From M55B127 sp035269185 (GTDB taxonomy: Bacteria; Bacillota; Halanaerobiia; Halanaerobiales; M55B127), in NCBI GenBank assembly GCA_964430875.1, contig CAYSHP010000001.1, forward strand, positions 1 through 64,000: a stretch of 64,000 nucleotides of DNA, given 5' to 3'. The notes under the pieces are model-generated. The model had not been told where the DNA came from and ran no database searches. It was given only the letters and a program-made list of their open reading frames with translations. The position numbers and the translations under genes are program-made. This document shows positions 18,189 through 26,252 of the stretch, one piece after another. The first letter of the stretch is position 1, and each line of letters starts with the position of its first letter.

Positions 18189-18216
18189 AACATCTTTCAC
18201 CTCCGTAAAATTTACC

Positions 18217-18260
18217 AGATAGAGAATATATTATATCTGGTTACATATAATATATTCTAT
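18217..18260. repeat. Imperfect A+T-rich inverted repeat upstream of malE
   Basis: GATAGAGAATATATTATAT (about 18217-18235) and ATATAATATATTCTATC (about 18244-18260) are inverted copies differing by a two-base insertion. On the minus strand the repeat lies 30-70 bases before the malE start, overlapping TATAAT-like -10 candidates. It could be an operator or a leader hairpin. Confidence 0.5.
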
Positions 18261-18264
18261 CAAA

Positions 18265-18292
18265 GTAATTATTATCCTTTAATAATAATTAC
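18265..18292. repeat. Perfect 11-bp inverted repeat upstream of malE
   Basis: GTAATTATTAT (18265-18275), spacer CCTTTA, ATAATAATTAC (18282-18292). It follows the tnaA stop and precedes malE on the minus strand. There is no T-run or G+C-rich stem, so a terminator is unlikely; an operator for a sugar-responsive regulator is possible. Confidence 0.5.
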
Positions 18293-18343
18293 ATATTCAA
18301 AAAATTTTATGGGAGATTACTATAAAAAATTATAAACTATTAT

Positions 18344-19729
18344 CTATTTTTCAACCGGTTTTAGACGAGCAGTAAAATGTCTTAAAATTTCTGGTTCATA
18401 AGTAAAGGTTAGGCCTTTAATTTGATCAACTCTGTCCTTGATATTAATTAAAGATTCTGCTACGAAATTGAGATGAGAGTCAGTATAGACTCTTCTTGGT
18501 ATTGTTAATCTTAAAAATTCGAAGGGGGATTTTAACTGTTCTTTTGTTTCAGGATCTCTTCCTAATAAGAGGGAACCAATTTCTACTCCTCTGATGCCAC
18601 CTTCTAAATATAGTTCATTAGCTAAAGCCTGGGCCGGGAATCTTTCATAAGGAATGTGTGGTAGTAATTTTCGGGCATCTACAAATACAGCATGTCCGCC
18701 TACTGGATATTGAATTGGAATGCCATTGCTTTTTAACTTCTTACCTAATAGAGAAATTTGATCAATTCTATGTTTAAGATAAGGATATTGAATACCTTCT
18801 TGTAAACCTCTGGCAATAGCTTCCATATCGCGACCAGCTAGCCCTCCGTAAGTAGGAAATCCCTCAAAGGGTACTGCTTGTGACCTTACTTTATTATATA
18901 ACTCTTCGTTATCTTTTATACCAATAATACCACCCATATTAACAATAGCATCCTTTTTAGCACTCATAGTAAAGGCATCCGTATAAGAGAACATTTCTTT
19001 GATAATTTCTTTAATAGAACTATCTTCATATTTTTGCACTCTTGATTTAATGAAAAAAGCATTTTCAGCAAATCGGGCTGCATCCATGATTATCGGTAGA
19101 TTATATTTTTTGGCCAAATTACTTACTTCTTTAATATTTTGCATGGATACTGGTTGACCGCCAGCACTATTACAGGTAATGGTAATAATTATCATTGAAA
19201 TTTTTTCTTTACCTTTTTCTTTAATAAACTCTTCCATCATTTCAACATCAAAATTGCCTTTAAAAGGATGGTATTTGTCAGTATCTAAAGCTTCATCAAT
19301 AACAAAGTTTTTGGCTCTACCACCGGCAATTTCGACATGAGCTTTTGTAGTGTCAAAATGCATATTAGATAATACATAATTACCTCTTTTGACCATAAGA
19401 GGAAAGAGGACTTGTTCTGCACCACGCCCCTGATGAGCAGGTACTATATAATTATAGTCAAAGATATCTTGAACAGCGTCTTTAAGATTATAGAAGTTCT
19501 TACTACCTGCATAAGATTCATCACCCTGCATGATGCCTGCCCACTGCTTATCACTCATTGCATTAGTACCACTGTCAGTTAATAGGTCAATAAAAACTTC
19601 TTCAGATTTTAAGGAAAAAAGATTGTAACCGGCTCTTTTTAAAGCAGCTTTTCTTTCTTTTTTTGGAATTAAGTTAATGGGTTCTACCATCTTTATCTTA
19701 TAGGGTGGAACGTTTAGACCTTTTGGCAA
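18344..19729 (-). CDS. tnaA: Tryptophanase (tryptophan indole-lyase)
   Basis: About 461 residues, PLP-dependent enzyme that splits L-tryptophan into indole, pyruvate and ammonia. Seen: DLLTDSGTNAMSDKQWAG, THQGRGAE-type AHQGRGAEQV, the PLP lysine in MSAKKDA (K259), GFPTYGGLAGRDME, and the end LTFTYEPEILRHFTARL. It is separated from tyrosine phenol-lyase by GVEIGSLLLGRDP, where tryptophanase has Val-Glu-Ile and tyrosine phenol-lyase has Met-Glu-Arg. GTG at 19738 overlaps the ribosome binding site GGGAG; TTG at 19729 is correctly spaced. No tryptophan-containing TnaC-like leader peptide and no tnaB permease are seen nearby. Divergent from the PPi-phosphofructokinase gene. Confidence 0.9.
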   Translation of the reverse strand: MPKGLNVPPYKIKMVEPINLIPKKERKAALKRAGYNLFSLKSEEVFIDLLTDSGTNAMSDKQWAGIMQGDESYAGSKNFYNLKDAVQDIFDYNYIVPAHQGRGAEQVLFPLMVKRGNYVLSNMHFDTTKAHVEIAGGRAKNFVIDEALDTDKYHPFKGNFDVEMMEEFIKEKGKEKISMIIITITCNSAGGQPVSMQNIKEVSNLAKKYNLPIIMDAARFAENAFFIKSRVQKYEDSSIKEIIKEMFSYTDAFTMSAKKDAIVNMGGIIGIKDNEELYNKVRSQAVPFEGFPTYGGLAGRDMEAIARGLQEGIQYPYLKHRIDQISLLGKKLKSNGIPIQYPVGGHAVFVDARKLLPHIPYERFPAQALANELYLEGGIRGVEIGSLLLGRDPETKEQLKSPFEFLRLTIPRRVYTDSHLNFVAESLINIKDRVDQIKGLTFTYEPEILRHFTARLKPVEK

Positions 19730-19860
19730 AATTATCACTCCCGATTATAATGTATTCACATATTAATATTTTCATTTTTAAAGCCTAAAATCCTTTATTT
19801 ATTATCAAATAAATGGTAAATTATATAATAGAGACAATAATTTTAAAGGGGTGGCTGAAA

Positions 19861-21111
19861 ATGAGTAAAAACTGTCTTGTAGCACAGTCTGGAGGACCGA
19901 CACCGATAATTAATGCAAGTTTACAGGGAATTTTGGAGACTGCTATAAAAAGTAAAGAAATAAGAAAAGTATATGGAGCAAGGTTTGGGATCAGAGGTTT
20001 AATGGATGAACAAATATTTGACTTAACAGATGAAAAAAAAGAAGAAATCAAACTATTAAAACATACACCAGCCTCAATTTTAGGTAGCTGTAGATATAAG
20101 TTAAATAAATTAGATATTGATAAAACCGATTATGAAAAAATCTTTAAAATATTTAAAAAATATGATATAAATTATTTTTTCTATATTGGTGGCAATGATT
20201 CAATGGATACAGTTGATAAACTAAACCAATATGCTAAATTTAAAGATATTGAACTAACTGTAATGGGCATACCCAAAACTGTAGATAATGATCTATTAAT
20301 TACCGATCATTCACCCGGCTTTGGAAGTGCAGCTAAATATATTGCTACAAGTGTGATGGAGACTACTTTAGATAGTCGTGTCTATCAAAGAAAAAATGTC
20401 CACTTAATAGAAGTAATGGGAAGACATTCTGGATGGCTGGCAGCAGCGGGTGCTCTAGCCGGTGAAACCGGCTTAAAAACCCCTGATTTAATCTATTTTC
20501 CTGAAATAACCTTTACCACTGATAAATTTGTTCAAGATTTAAAAGAAAAAGCTAAAACTAAAGATAATATAATTGTAGTAGTTTCTGAAGGGATAAAAGA
20601 TGAAAATGGTAATTATATAAGTGCAGGTGAGTCTTCGAAACATGACCAATTTGGTCATAAACAAATGGGCGGAGCAGCCCGCGCACTTGTTCCCTATATA
20701 AAAGAATATATTTACGATAGGGTTAAAGTTATAGAATTTAATGTATTACAGCGAGCAGCCAATCATATTGCTTCAAAAGTTGATGCAGAAGAAGCTTATC
20801 TTTGTGGTAGTAAAGCAGTTGAGTTTGCAGTACAAGGTTCTAATTCAGGTAAAGCTGCGGTAATCAAAAGAATATCCAATCATCCTTATAAGTCTGAAAT
20901 TGATTTTGTTGATGTTGATAAAATTGCTAATAGGGAGAAAAAAGTTCCCAGAGATTGGATTAATAAAGAAGGGAACTATGTAACTGAAAAGGCCTTAGAA
21001 TATCTCAGACCATTAGTTGTAGGTGAAATTGAAAGAAAAATGTTAAATGGCTTGCCTCGTTATTCTAATATAAAGTCTGCTGTCACAGTCAAACCTAAAG
21101 CTGAACTATAG
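19861..21111 (+). CDS. pfp: Pyrophosphate-dependent 6-phosphofructokinase
   Basis: 416 residues. Converts fructose 6-phosphate and PPi to fructose 1,6-bisphosphate and phosphate, reversibly, in glycolysis. Seen: N-terminal VAQSGGPTPIINASL, YIGGND with D113 where ATP enzymes have Gly, and GIPKTVDND with K139 where ATP enzymes have Gly; this pair of residues marks PPi specificity. MGRHSGWLAA and PEITF also fit. The ATG at 19861 follows AAAGGGGTGG; an upstream GTG/ATG extension of 16 residues has no ribosome binding site. A TATAAT-like hexamer lies at 19824-19829 without a clear -35. Use of PPi saves ATP in anaerobic fermenters. Confidence 0.9.
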   Translation: MSKNCLVAQSGGPTPIINASLQGILETAIKSKEIRKVYGARFGIRGLMDEQIFDLTDEKKEEIKLLKHTPASILGSCRYKLNKLDIDKTDYEKIFKIFKKYDINYFFYIGGNDSMDTVDKLNQYAKFKDIELTVMGIPKTVDNDLLITDHSPGFGSAAKYIATSVMETTLDSRVYQRKNVHLIEVMGRHSGWLAAAGALAGETGLKTPDLIYFPEITFTTDKFVQDLKEKAKTKDNIIVVVSEGIKDENGNYISAGESSKHDQFGHKQMGGAARALVPYIKEYIYDRVKVIEFNVLQRAANHIASKVDAEEAYLCGSKAVEFAVQGSNSGKAAVIKRISNHPYKSEIDFVDVDKIANREKKVPRDWINKEGNYVTEKALEYLRPLVVGEIERKMLNGLPRYSNIKSAVTVKPKAEL

Positions 21112-21119
21112 ACAAATTC

Positions 21120-21148
21120 TTGACAAAATGTAAAAATAATAGTATTAT
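21120..21148 (+). promoter_or_regulatory. Consensus sigma-A promoter of the valS T-box leader
   Basis: TTGACA (21120-21125), exactly 17 bases, TATTAT (21143-21148), just upstream of the T-box leader. It starts right after the phosphofructokinase stop. Confidence 0.85.
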
Positions 21149-21179
21149 TATATACAAATATTTATAAAAATTTAATGAC

Positions 21180-21420
21180 TTTGAAAGGGAGGAGTAGTTT
21201 TAGCAGCGTCTAAGAGAGAGAAGCCCATCGGCTGGAAGGCTTCTTGACATAAGCTAAAATGAAGGTCGCCCTGGAGTTGTTTGTCTGAGCTCATTAGGAC
21301 AAACCGGTCTTAACCGTTATATTAAAAGAGGGTCTGGATAAGTCTATATTATCCAGGAACTAAGGTGGTAACGCGAGAAAGATCCTTTTTCGTCCTTAAG
21401 TGGATGGGGAAGGATTTTTT
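21180..21420 (+). ncRNA. T-box leader, predicted specifier GUC (tRNA-Val)
   Basis: A 5' leader of the T-box class, which senses uncharged tRNA and relieves termination. The T-box sequence AAGGTGGTAACGCG is at 21362-21375; its TGGT can pair with the ACCA end of uncharged tRNA. The Stem I region (about 21200-21275) contains GAAGGTCGCC, in which GTC at 21265-21267 is the likely specifier, a valine codon, matching the downstream valS. The leader ends in the terminator at 21382-21420. The exact Stem I base pairs were not folded by computer. Confidence 0.9.
21382..21420 (+). terminator. T-box-controlled terminator
   Basis: A 14-bp stem (21382-21395 with 21402-21415, including several G-U pairs), a 6-base loop and a T-run ending at 21420. 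The left arm begins just after the T-box sequence, so the antiterminator and terminator are mutually exclusive. Confidence 0.88.
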
Positions 21421-21454
21421 ATATTTTAAAAATATCTATAGGAGGTATAATAAG

Positions 21455-24103
21455 ATGGAAAACTTACCAAAAAATTATGATCCAGATAAAGTTGAAGACA
21501 AATGGTATGATTATTGGATGGAAAATGGTCTATTTGAAGCAGAAGTAGATAAAAGCAAAGAACCATTTTCAATAGTTATGCCACCCCCGAATATTACAGG
21601 ACAGCTACATATGGGACATGCTTTAGATAATACTTTACAAGACATTTTAACAAGATGGAAGAGAATGAAAGGTTTTGCATCCCTTTGGCTGCCTGGTACT
21701 GATCATGCTAGTATTGCGACTGAAGTTAAAGTTGTAGATAAATTAAGGAATGAAGGTATTGATAAAGATGAAATTGGCCGTGAAGGTTTTTTAGAAAAGG
21801 CCTGGGAATGGAAAGAGGAATATGGTAATAGAATTACCAATCAGTTAAAAAAGATGGGCTCTTCCTGTGATTGGTCACGCGAAAGATTTACGATGGATGA
21901 AGGTTGCTCTGAAGCTGTAAAAGAGGTATTTATTCAGCTTTATGAAAAAGGCTTAATCTATCAGGGTGATTATATTGTTAATTGGTGTCCAAGCTGTCAC
22001 ACTACTTTATCAGATGTAGAAGTTGAACATGAAGAACATGAGGGTAAACTATACTATATTAAATATCCTATTAAAGATAGTGATGATTACATAACAGTGG
22101 CTACAACAAGACCGGAAACGATGTTAGGAGATACCGCGATTGCTGTTAATCCCTCTGATGAAAGATATAAAGATTTAGTGGGTAAAACTGTAATCCTTCC
22201 ATTAATGGAAAGAGAAATACCGGTTATTGCTGATCCATTTGTAGACAGTGATTTTGGTACAGGTATGGTTAAGGTTACTCCTGCTCATGATCCCAATGAC
22301 TTTGATATGGGGGAAAGAAATGATCTTGAAGTAATTAAAGTTATTGATGAAGATGCTAATATGACAGAAGTTACTAATAAATATGCCGGTATGGACCGTT
22401 ATGAATGTAGAGATGAGGTTATTAAAGACTTAAAAGAAGAAGAGCTTTTGGTAAAAATAGATGAGCATGAACATTCTGTAGGACAATGTTACCGCTGTGA
22501 TACTGTAATTGAACCACTTGTTTCAAAACAGTGGTTTGTAAAAATGGAACCTCTTGCAAAACCGGCTATCGATGCAGTTAAAGAAGGCGATATCAAGTTT
22601 ATTCCAGAAAGATTTAGTAAAGTATACTTAAATTGGATGGAAAATATAAAAGACTGGTGTATATCCAGACAGCTTTGGTGGGGACATCGAATTCCTGTTT
22701 GGTACTGTCAGGATTGTGGGGAAGTAATAGTTAGAAGAGAAGAACCAGCAGTATGTCCTAACTGTGAAAGCAGTGATCTTAAACAGGATGAAGATGTATT
22801 AGATACCTGGTTTTCATCTGCACTTTGGCCGTTTTCAACCTTGGGCTGGCCGGAAGAAACCAAAGATTTAGACTTCTTTTATCCTACCGATGTTTTAGTA
22901 ACCGGTAGAGATATTATCTTTTTCTGGGTAGCAAGAATGATTTTTATGGGTCTTGAATTCATGGATGAAGTTCCCTTTGATGATGTTTATGTACATGGGC
23001 TAATTAGAGATGCCCAGGGGAGAAAGATGAGCAAATCATTAGGTAATGGTATAGACCCAATTGAAGTAATTGAAGAATATGGTGCAGATGCCCTTAGGTT
23101 TACCTTAATTACTGGTAATACGCCAGGTAATGATATGAGATTTAGAGAAGAAAGGTTAGAAGCAAGCCGTAATTTTGCAAATAAGATCTGGAATGCTTCT
23201 CGTTTTATCCTAATGAATCTTGAAGATCTTGATTATGAGGAAATTAATGAAGAGGAACTAAAATTAAATCTGGCTGATAAATGGATGTTAAGTAGAACAA
23301 ATGAAGTAACCCAAAAGATTGATGAGGCCATGGAAAGATATAGTTTTGGTGAAATGAGTAAATCTCTTTATGACTTCATTTGGAATGAATACTGTGATTG
23401 GTATATTGAAATATTAAAAGAAAGACTTTATCAAGATAAAGACTTAACTGCCAAGAAAACTGCTCAGTATATGGGACTTAAGATATTAGGTAATATATTA
23501 AAACTATTACATCCTGTAATGCCCATGATAACAGAAGAAATTTGGCAGAAACTGCCGATTTCAGATAAAAGTCTAATGATCACCAGCTGGCCTGAATATA
23601 ACGAAAGTGAAATTGATAAAACAGCTGAAGAAAAAATGGATCTCATTATGAGCGTAATAAAATCTGTTAGAAATATTAGAAATGAAATGAAAGTTGATCC
23701 TGGTCGTAAAATAGAAGCTATTTTACTCGCTAAGTCTTCTAAAGGAGAAATTTTAAGAGAAGGTAATAGCTATCTTAAAAATCTTGCTAATATAGAAGAT
23801 TTAACGATTACTGGCAGTTTAGAAGAAAGACCACAACCAGCTTCTACATCAATTGTAGAAGGGGTAGAAGTAATTTTACCTTTAGAAGGTATGGTAGATA
23901 TCGAAAAAGAGTTAGATAGATTACAAAAAGAATTAAAAGATGTTAAATATGAAATAGAACGAGCAAAAGGTAAACTATCCAATGAGGGATTTGTAAATAA
24001 TGCACCAGCTGAACTAGTAGAAGGAGAAAGAGAAAAAGTAGAAGAATATAAGGAGAAAAAAGAAAAATTATTAGAAAGAATTAAACAGTTGAAATTAAAT
24101 TAA
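21455..24103 (+). CDS. valS: Valyl-tRNA synthetase
   Basis: 882 residues, class I aminoacyl-tRNA synthetase that charges tRNA-Val. Seen: the HIGH-type motif HMGH (52-55), the KMSKS loop (524-528), the editing domain with TTRPETMLGDTAIAV, zinc-knuckle cysteines (WCPSCHTTLSD and the CQDCGE...CPNC pair), WWGHRIPVWYC, the anticodon-binding domain and a C-terminal coiled coil (about 820-882) typical of ValRS. An open reading frame extends upstream to 21365 into the T-box terminator, but the ATG at 21455 with GGAGG is clearly the start. Regulated by the T-box leader, so expression should rise when tRNA-Val is uncharged. Confidence 0.97.
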   Translation: MENLPKNYDPDKVEDKWYDYWMENGLFEAEVDKSKEPFSIVMPPPNITGQLHMGHALDNTLQDILTRWKRMKGFASLWLPGTDHASIATEVKVVDKLRNEGIDKDEIGREGFLEKAWEWKEEYGNRITNQLKKMGSSCDWSRERFTMDEGCSEAVKEVFIQLYEKGLIYQGDYIVNWCPSCHTTLSDVEVEHEEHEGKLYYIKYPIKDSDDYITVATTRPETMLGDTAIAVNPSDERYKDLVGKTVILPLMEREIPVIADPFVDSDFGTGMVKVTPAHDPNDFDMGERNDLEVIKVIDEDANMTEVTNKYAGMDRYECRDEVIKDLKEEELLVKIDEHEHSVGQCYRCDTVIEPLVSKQWFVKMEPLAKPAIDAVKEGDIKFIPERFSKVYLNWMENIKDWCISRQLWWGHRIPVWYCQDCGEVIVRREEPAVCPNCESSDLKQDEDVLDTWFSSALWPFSTLGWPEETKDLDFFYPTDVLVTGRDIIFFWVARMIFMGLEFMDEVPFDDVYVHGLIRDAQGRKMSKSLGNGIDPIEVIEEYGADALRFTLITGNTPGNDMRFREERLEASRNFANKIWNASRFILMNLEDLDYEEINEEELKLNLADKWMLSRTNEVTQKIDEAMERYSFGEMSKSLYDFIWNEYCDWYIEILKERLYQDKDLTAKKTAQYMGLKILGNILKLLHPVMPMITEEIWQKLPISDKSLMITSWPEYNESEIDKTAEEKMDLIMSVIKSVRNIRNEMKVDPGRKIEAILLAKSSKGEILREGNSYLKNLANIEDLTITGSLEERPQPASTSIVEGVEVILPLEGMVDIEKELDRLQKELKDVKYEIERAKGKLSNEGFVNNAPAELVEGEREKVEEYKEKKEKLLERIKQLKLN

Positions 24104-24111
24104 AAATAGTA

Positions 24112-24140
24112 TTGACTTAAAAATTATATTCTGTTATTAT
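24112..24140 (+). promoter_or_regulatory. Promoter of the purine operon
   Basis: TTGACT (24112-24117), 17-base spacer, TATTAT (24135-24140) with an extended -10 TG at 24132-24133. It lies about 40 bases upstream of the guanine aptamer. Confidence 0.85.
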
Positions 24141-24179
24141 TAGTGCATAAATTAGTTAGAAAAATTGAATATTTTTGTA

Positions 24180-24249
24180 CCTCATATAATTTCGGTAATA
24201 AGGTCCGAAAGTTCATACCAGGTAGCCGATAACTATCTGACTATGAGGG
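24180..24249 (+). ncRNA. Guanine riboswitch aptamer (purine class)
   Basis: Purine-riboswitch fold read by eye. P1 is CCTCATA (24180-24186) with TATGAGG (24242-24248). P2 is TTCGG/CCGAA, P3 is AGGTAG/CTATCT, J2/3 is AGTTCATACC and J3/1 contains GACTATG. The base that pairs with the ligand in J3/1 is C, which by the known rule gives guanine and not adenine specificity. Loop L2 ends in GG and L3 starts with CC, consistent with the kissing-loop contact. No terminator follows directly; a second aptamer does. Confidence 0.93.
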
Positions 24250-24345
24250 AAGTGTACCTAGGTGGCCGCATTTTAAAAAATGGCTGGTTCAAGCGGTACA
24301 GATAACTTATACACCGAAGGGATAAAAGCCCAGGCGGGTAGGTTC
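24250..24345 (+). ncRNA. ykkC-type aptamer, probable PRPP riboswitch
   Basis: Immediately after the guanine aptamer is a ykkC-class aptamer: CTGGTTCAAGCGGTAC (about 24284-24299) and ACACCGAAGGGATAAAAGCC (24311-24330) are close to the class consensus. P1 is probably ACCTA (24256-24260) with TAGGT (24339-24343). ykkC RNAs bind guanidine, ppGpp or PRPP depending on subtype; those in tandem with a guanine aptamer before purine genes are the PRPP subtype (2b). PRPP is the starting substrate of the operon. Ligand is inferred from context and from that known tandem arrangement, not from a covariance search. Confidence 0.88.
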
Positions 24346-24390
24346 TACTCTTAGTTAATAGTAGTAGGCACTACCCGTCTGGGTTTTTTT
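24329..24390 (+). terminator. Riboswitch-controlled terminator of the purine operon
   Basis: A 13-bp stem (24329-24341 with 24371-24383, one G-U pair) is followed by seven T residues. The left arm uses the CCC of the GGGATAAAAGCCC hairpin and the 3' side of P1 of the PRPP-type aptamer, so ligand-bound PRPP aptamer and terminator exclude each other: PRPP should favour read-through. Confidence 0.92.
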
Positions 24391-24430
24391 AATTTTTATT
24401 AAATATATACAAATCAGGAGTGATAATTTT

Positions 24431-25723
24431 GTGAAAAACATCTTAATTGTCGGCAGTGGTGGCAGAGAACATGCTTTATGTAAGAAGTTAAAAGAGAGTA
24501 AAAGAGTAGATAAAATATATGTTCTTCCCGGTAATGCAGGTACTAATGAAATTGCAGAAAATGTTGATATTGAGCCTTTGAATTTTAAAGAAATAACAGA
24601 TTTTGTTAGAAGAAAAAATATTAATATGACTTTTGTAGGTCCTGAAAAACCTTTAGTAGAAGGTATAGTAGATTATTTTCAACAAGAAGATTTAAAGATT
24701 TTCGGTCCTAATAAAAAGGCAGCTAAATTAGAAGGCAGTAAGGTATATGCCAAAAAAGTAATGGAAGAATGTGAAATTCCGACAGCTAAATTCTCTACCT
24801 TTGCTGATGCAAAAAAAGCTTTTGCTTTTATTGAAGACTGTGATTATCCAGTTGTTATCAAAGCAGAAGGATTGGCAGCAGGTAAAGGAGTTTTAATAGT
24901 TGAAAATAGAGAAGAGGCTAAAGCTGCTGTCACTAAAATTATGAAAGATAAATACTTCGGAGCAGCCGGCAGACGAGTAGTAATTGAGGAGTATTTAAAA
25001 GGTGAAGAAGCCACAATAATGGTCTTTTCTGATGGTAAAACTTATTACCCAATGATTTCAGCTCAAGATCATAAACAGATAGGAGAAGGTGATACAGGTC
25101 CTAATACAGGTGGAATGGGTGCTTATGCTCCTACTCCTTTGGTAAATGATAACATAAAAAATAAGGTCGATAAACAGATACTTAACCCTCTTTTTTCATA
25201 TTTAAAAACCCATGGTATTGATTTTAAAGGCGTCCTGTTTGTCGGCCTTATGATAAATAAGGGTCAACCCAAAGTATTAGAATTCAATGTACGTTTTGGT
25301 GATCCAGAAGCACAAGTAGTTTTACCATTATTAGAAAATGATTTATTAGAAATAGCGGAAAAGATTGATTTAAATAGATTACATGAAATGAATTTAAAAT
25401 GGAAAGACAAGAAATCTATGGCAGTCATCATGGCTTCTGGTGGATATCCTGTTGATTATGAAAAGGGCAAGAAGATAGAGGGATTAAATAAATTCAAAAA
25501 ATTTACTAATCCTTATCTTATTCAGGCGGGCACAAAAGTTAAAAGAGATGGAATATATACTGATGGAGGGAGAGTTCTAGGTGTAGTAGGTACAGGAGAT
25601 TCTTATCAAGAAGTATATAATTTATGTTATGAAAAAATTAAGGAAATAGACTTTGAAAACGCTTATTACCGCACAGATATAGGCAGAAGAATAAAAGGAG
25701 TTGAACTTTTAAAAAATGAATAA
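24431..25723 (+). CDS. purD: Phosphoribosylamine-glycine ligase
   Basis: 430 residues, second enzyme of de novo purine synthesis; joins glycine to phosphoribosylamine using ATP. Seen: N-terminal GSGGREHALC, the ATP-grasp core (VIKAEGLAAGKGV, EEYLKGEEATIMVFSDG) and EFNVRFGDPEAQVVLPLL with metal ligands. GTG start after GGAGTGAT. It is the first gene of the operon, directly behind the tandem riboswitch; in B. subtilis purD is last. It overlaps purE by 8 bases. Confidence 0.96.
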   Translation: MKNILIVGSGGREHALCKKLKESKRVDKIYVLPGNAGTNEIAENVDIEPLNFKEITDFVRRKNINMTFVGPEKPLVEGIVDYFQQEDLKIFGPNKKAAKLEGSKVYAKKVMEECEIPTAKFSTFADAKKAFAFIEDCDYPVVIKAEGLAAGKGVLIVENREEAKAAVTKIMKDKYFGAAGRRVVIEEYLKGEEATIMVFSDGKTYYPMISAQDHKQIGEGDTGPNTGGMGAYAPTPLVNDNIKNKVDKQILNPLFSYLKTHGIDFKGVLFVGLMINKGQPKVLEFNVRFGDPEAQVVLPLLENDLLEIAEKIDLNRLHEMNLKWKDKKSMAVIMASGGYPVDYEKGKKIEGLNKFKKFTNPYLIQAGTKVKRDGIYTDGGRVLGVVGTGDSYQEVYNLCYEKIKEIDFENAYYRTDIGRRIKGVELLKNE

Positions 25724-26234
25724 AAAAATTGGTATTATGATGGGTAGTGATTCTGACTTACCGGTAATGAAAAAGGCCTGTCAGATTTTAGAAAAGCTGA
25801 ATGTTGAGTATGAACTGACCGTTATTTCTGCGCACAGAACTCCGGAAAGAGCCCGTGAATATGCTTTAAAAGCTGAAAAAAATGGTATAGGAGTTATAAT
25901 TACCGGAGCCGGCAAAGCTGCTCATTTACCAGGAGTGATTGCAGCCAGTACAGTTGTACCTGTAATTGGAGTTCCAATTAGGACTTCTACTTTAGGTGGA
26001 GCCGATTCACTTTATTCTATGGTTCAGATGCCAGGCGGTATACCGGTAGCAACCGTTGCATTAAATGGAGCTAAAAATGCTGCTCTTCTGGCAGTTCAAA
26101 TGTTAGCAACAGGTGATGAAGATTTTAAAAATAAGCTTATTAAATACAGACAAGAAATGAGAGAAGATGTTAATAAGACAGCGGCAGAGTTAGAAGAAAA
26201 AGGTTATCAAAAATATTTGAAGGAACATTTTTAA
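25716..26234 (+). CDS. purE: N5-carboxyaminoimidazole ribonucleotide mutase
   Basis: 172 residues. Seen: MMGSDSDLPVM (substrate phosphate loop), VISAHRTPER, GAGKAAHLPGVIAA and the VQMPGGIPVATVALN segment. These are class I PurE features, which normally convert N5-CAIR made by PurK. No purK is present in this operon, so either PurK is elsewhere or carboxylation of AIR relies on high CO2, or the enzyme has class II activity. Starts inside the end of purD. Class I PurE is an octamer in characterised cases. Confidence 0.93.
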   Translation: MNKKIGIMMGSDSDLPVMKKACQILEKLNVEYELTVISAHRTPERAREYALKAEKNGIGVIITGAGKAAHLPGVIAASTVVPVIGVPIRTSTLGGADSLYSMVQMPGGIPVATVALNGAKNAALLAVQMLATGDEDFKNKLIKYRQEMREDVNKTAAELEEKGYQKYLKEHF

Positions 26235-26252
26235 CTACTGGAGGTAATTAAC

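Noticed and set aside
18344..19738. Tyrosine phenol-lyase
   Set aside because: The GVEIGSLLLGRDP segment matches tryptophanase; tyrosine phenol-lyase has an Arg-containing MERG motif there.
19739..19860. TnaC-like leader peptide upstream of tnaA
   Set aside because: A 25-residue frame starting MKILICEYIIIG overlaps the tnaA start in another frame but has no tryptophan and lacks TnaC features.
19861..21111. ATP-dependent phosphofructokinase
   Set aside because: D113 and K139 replace the glycines that mark ATP use.
24180..24249. Adenine riboswitch
   Set aside because: The ligand-pairing base in J3/1 is C (GACTATG), which specifies guanine.
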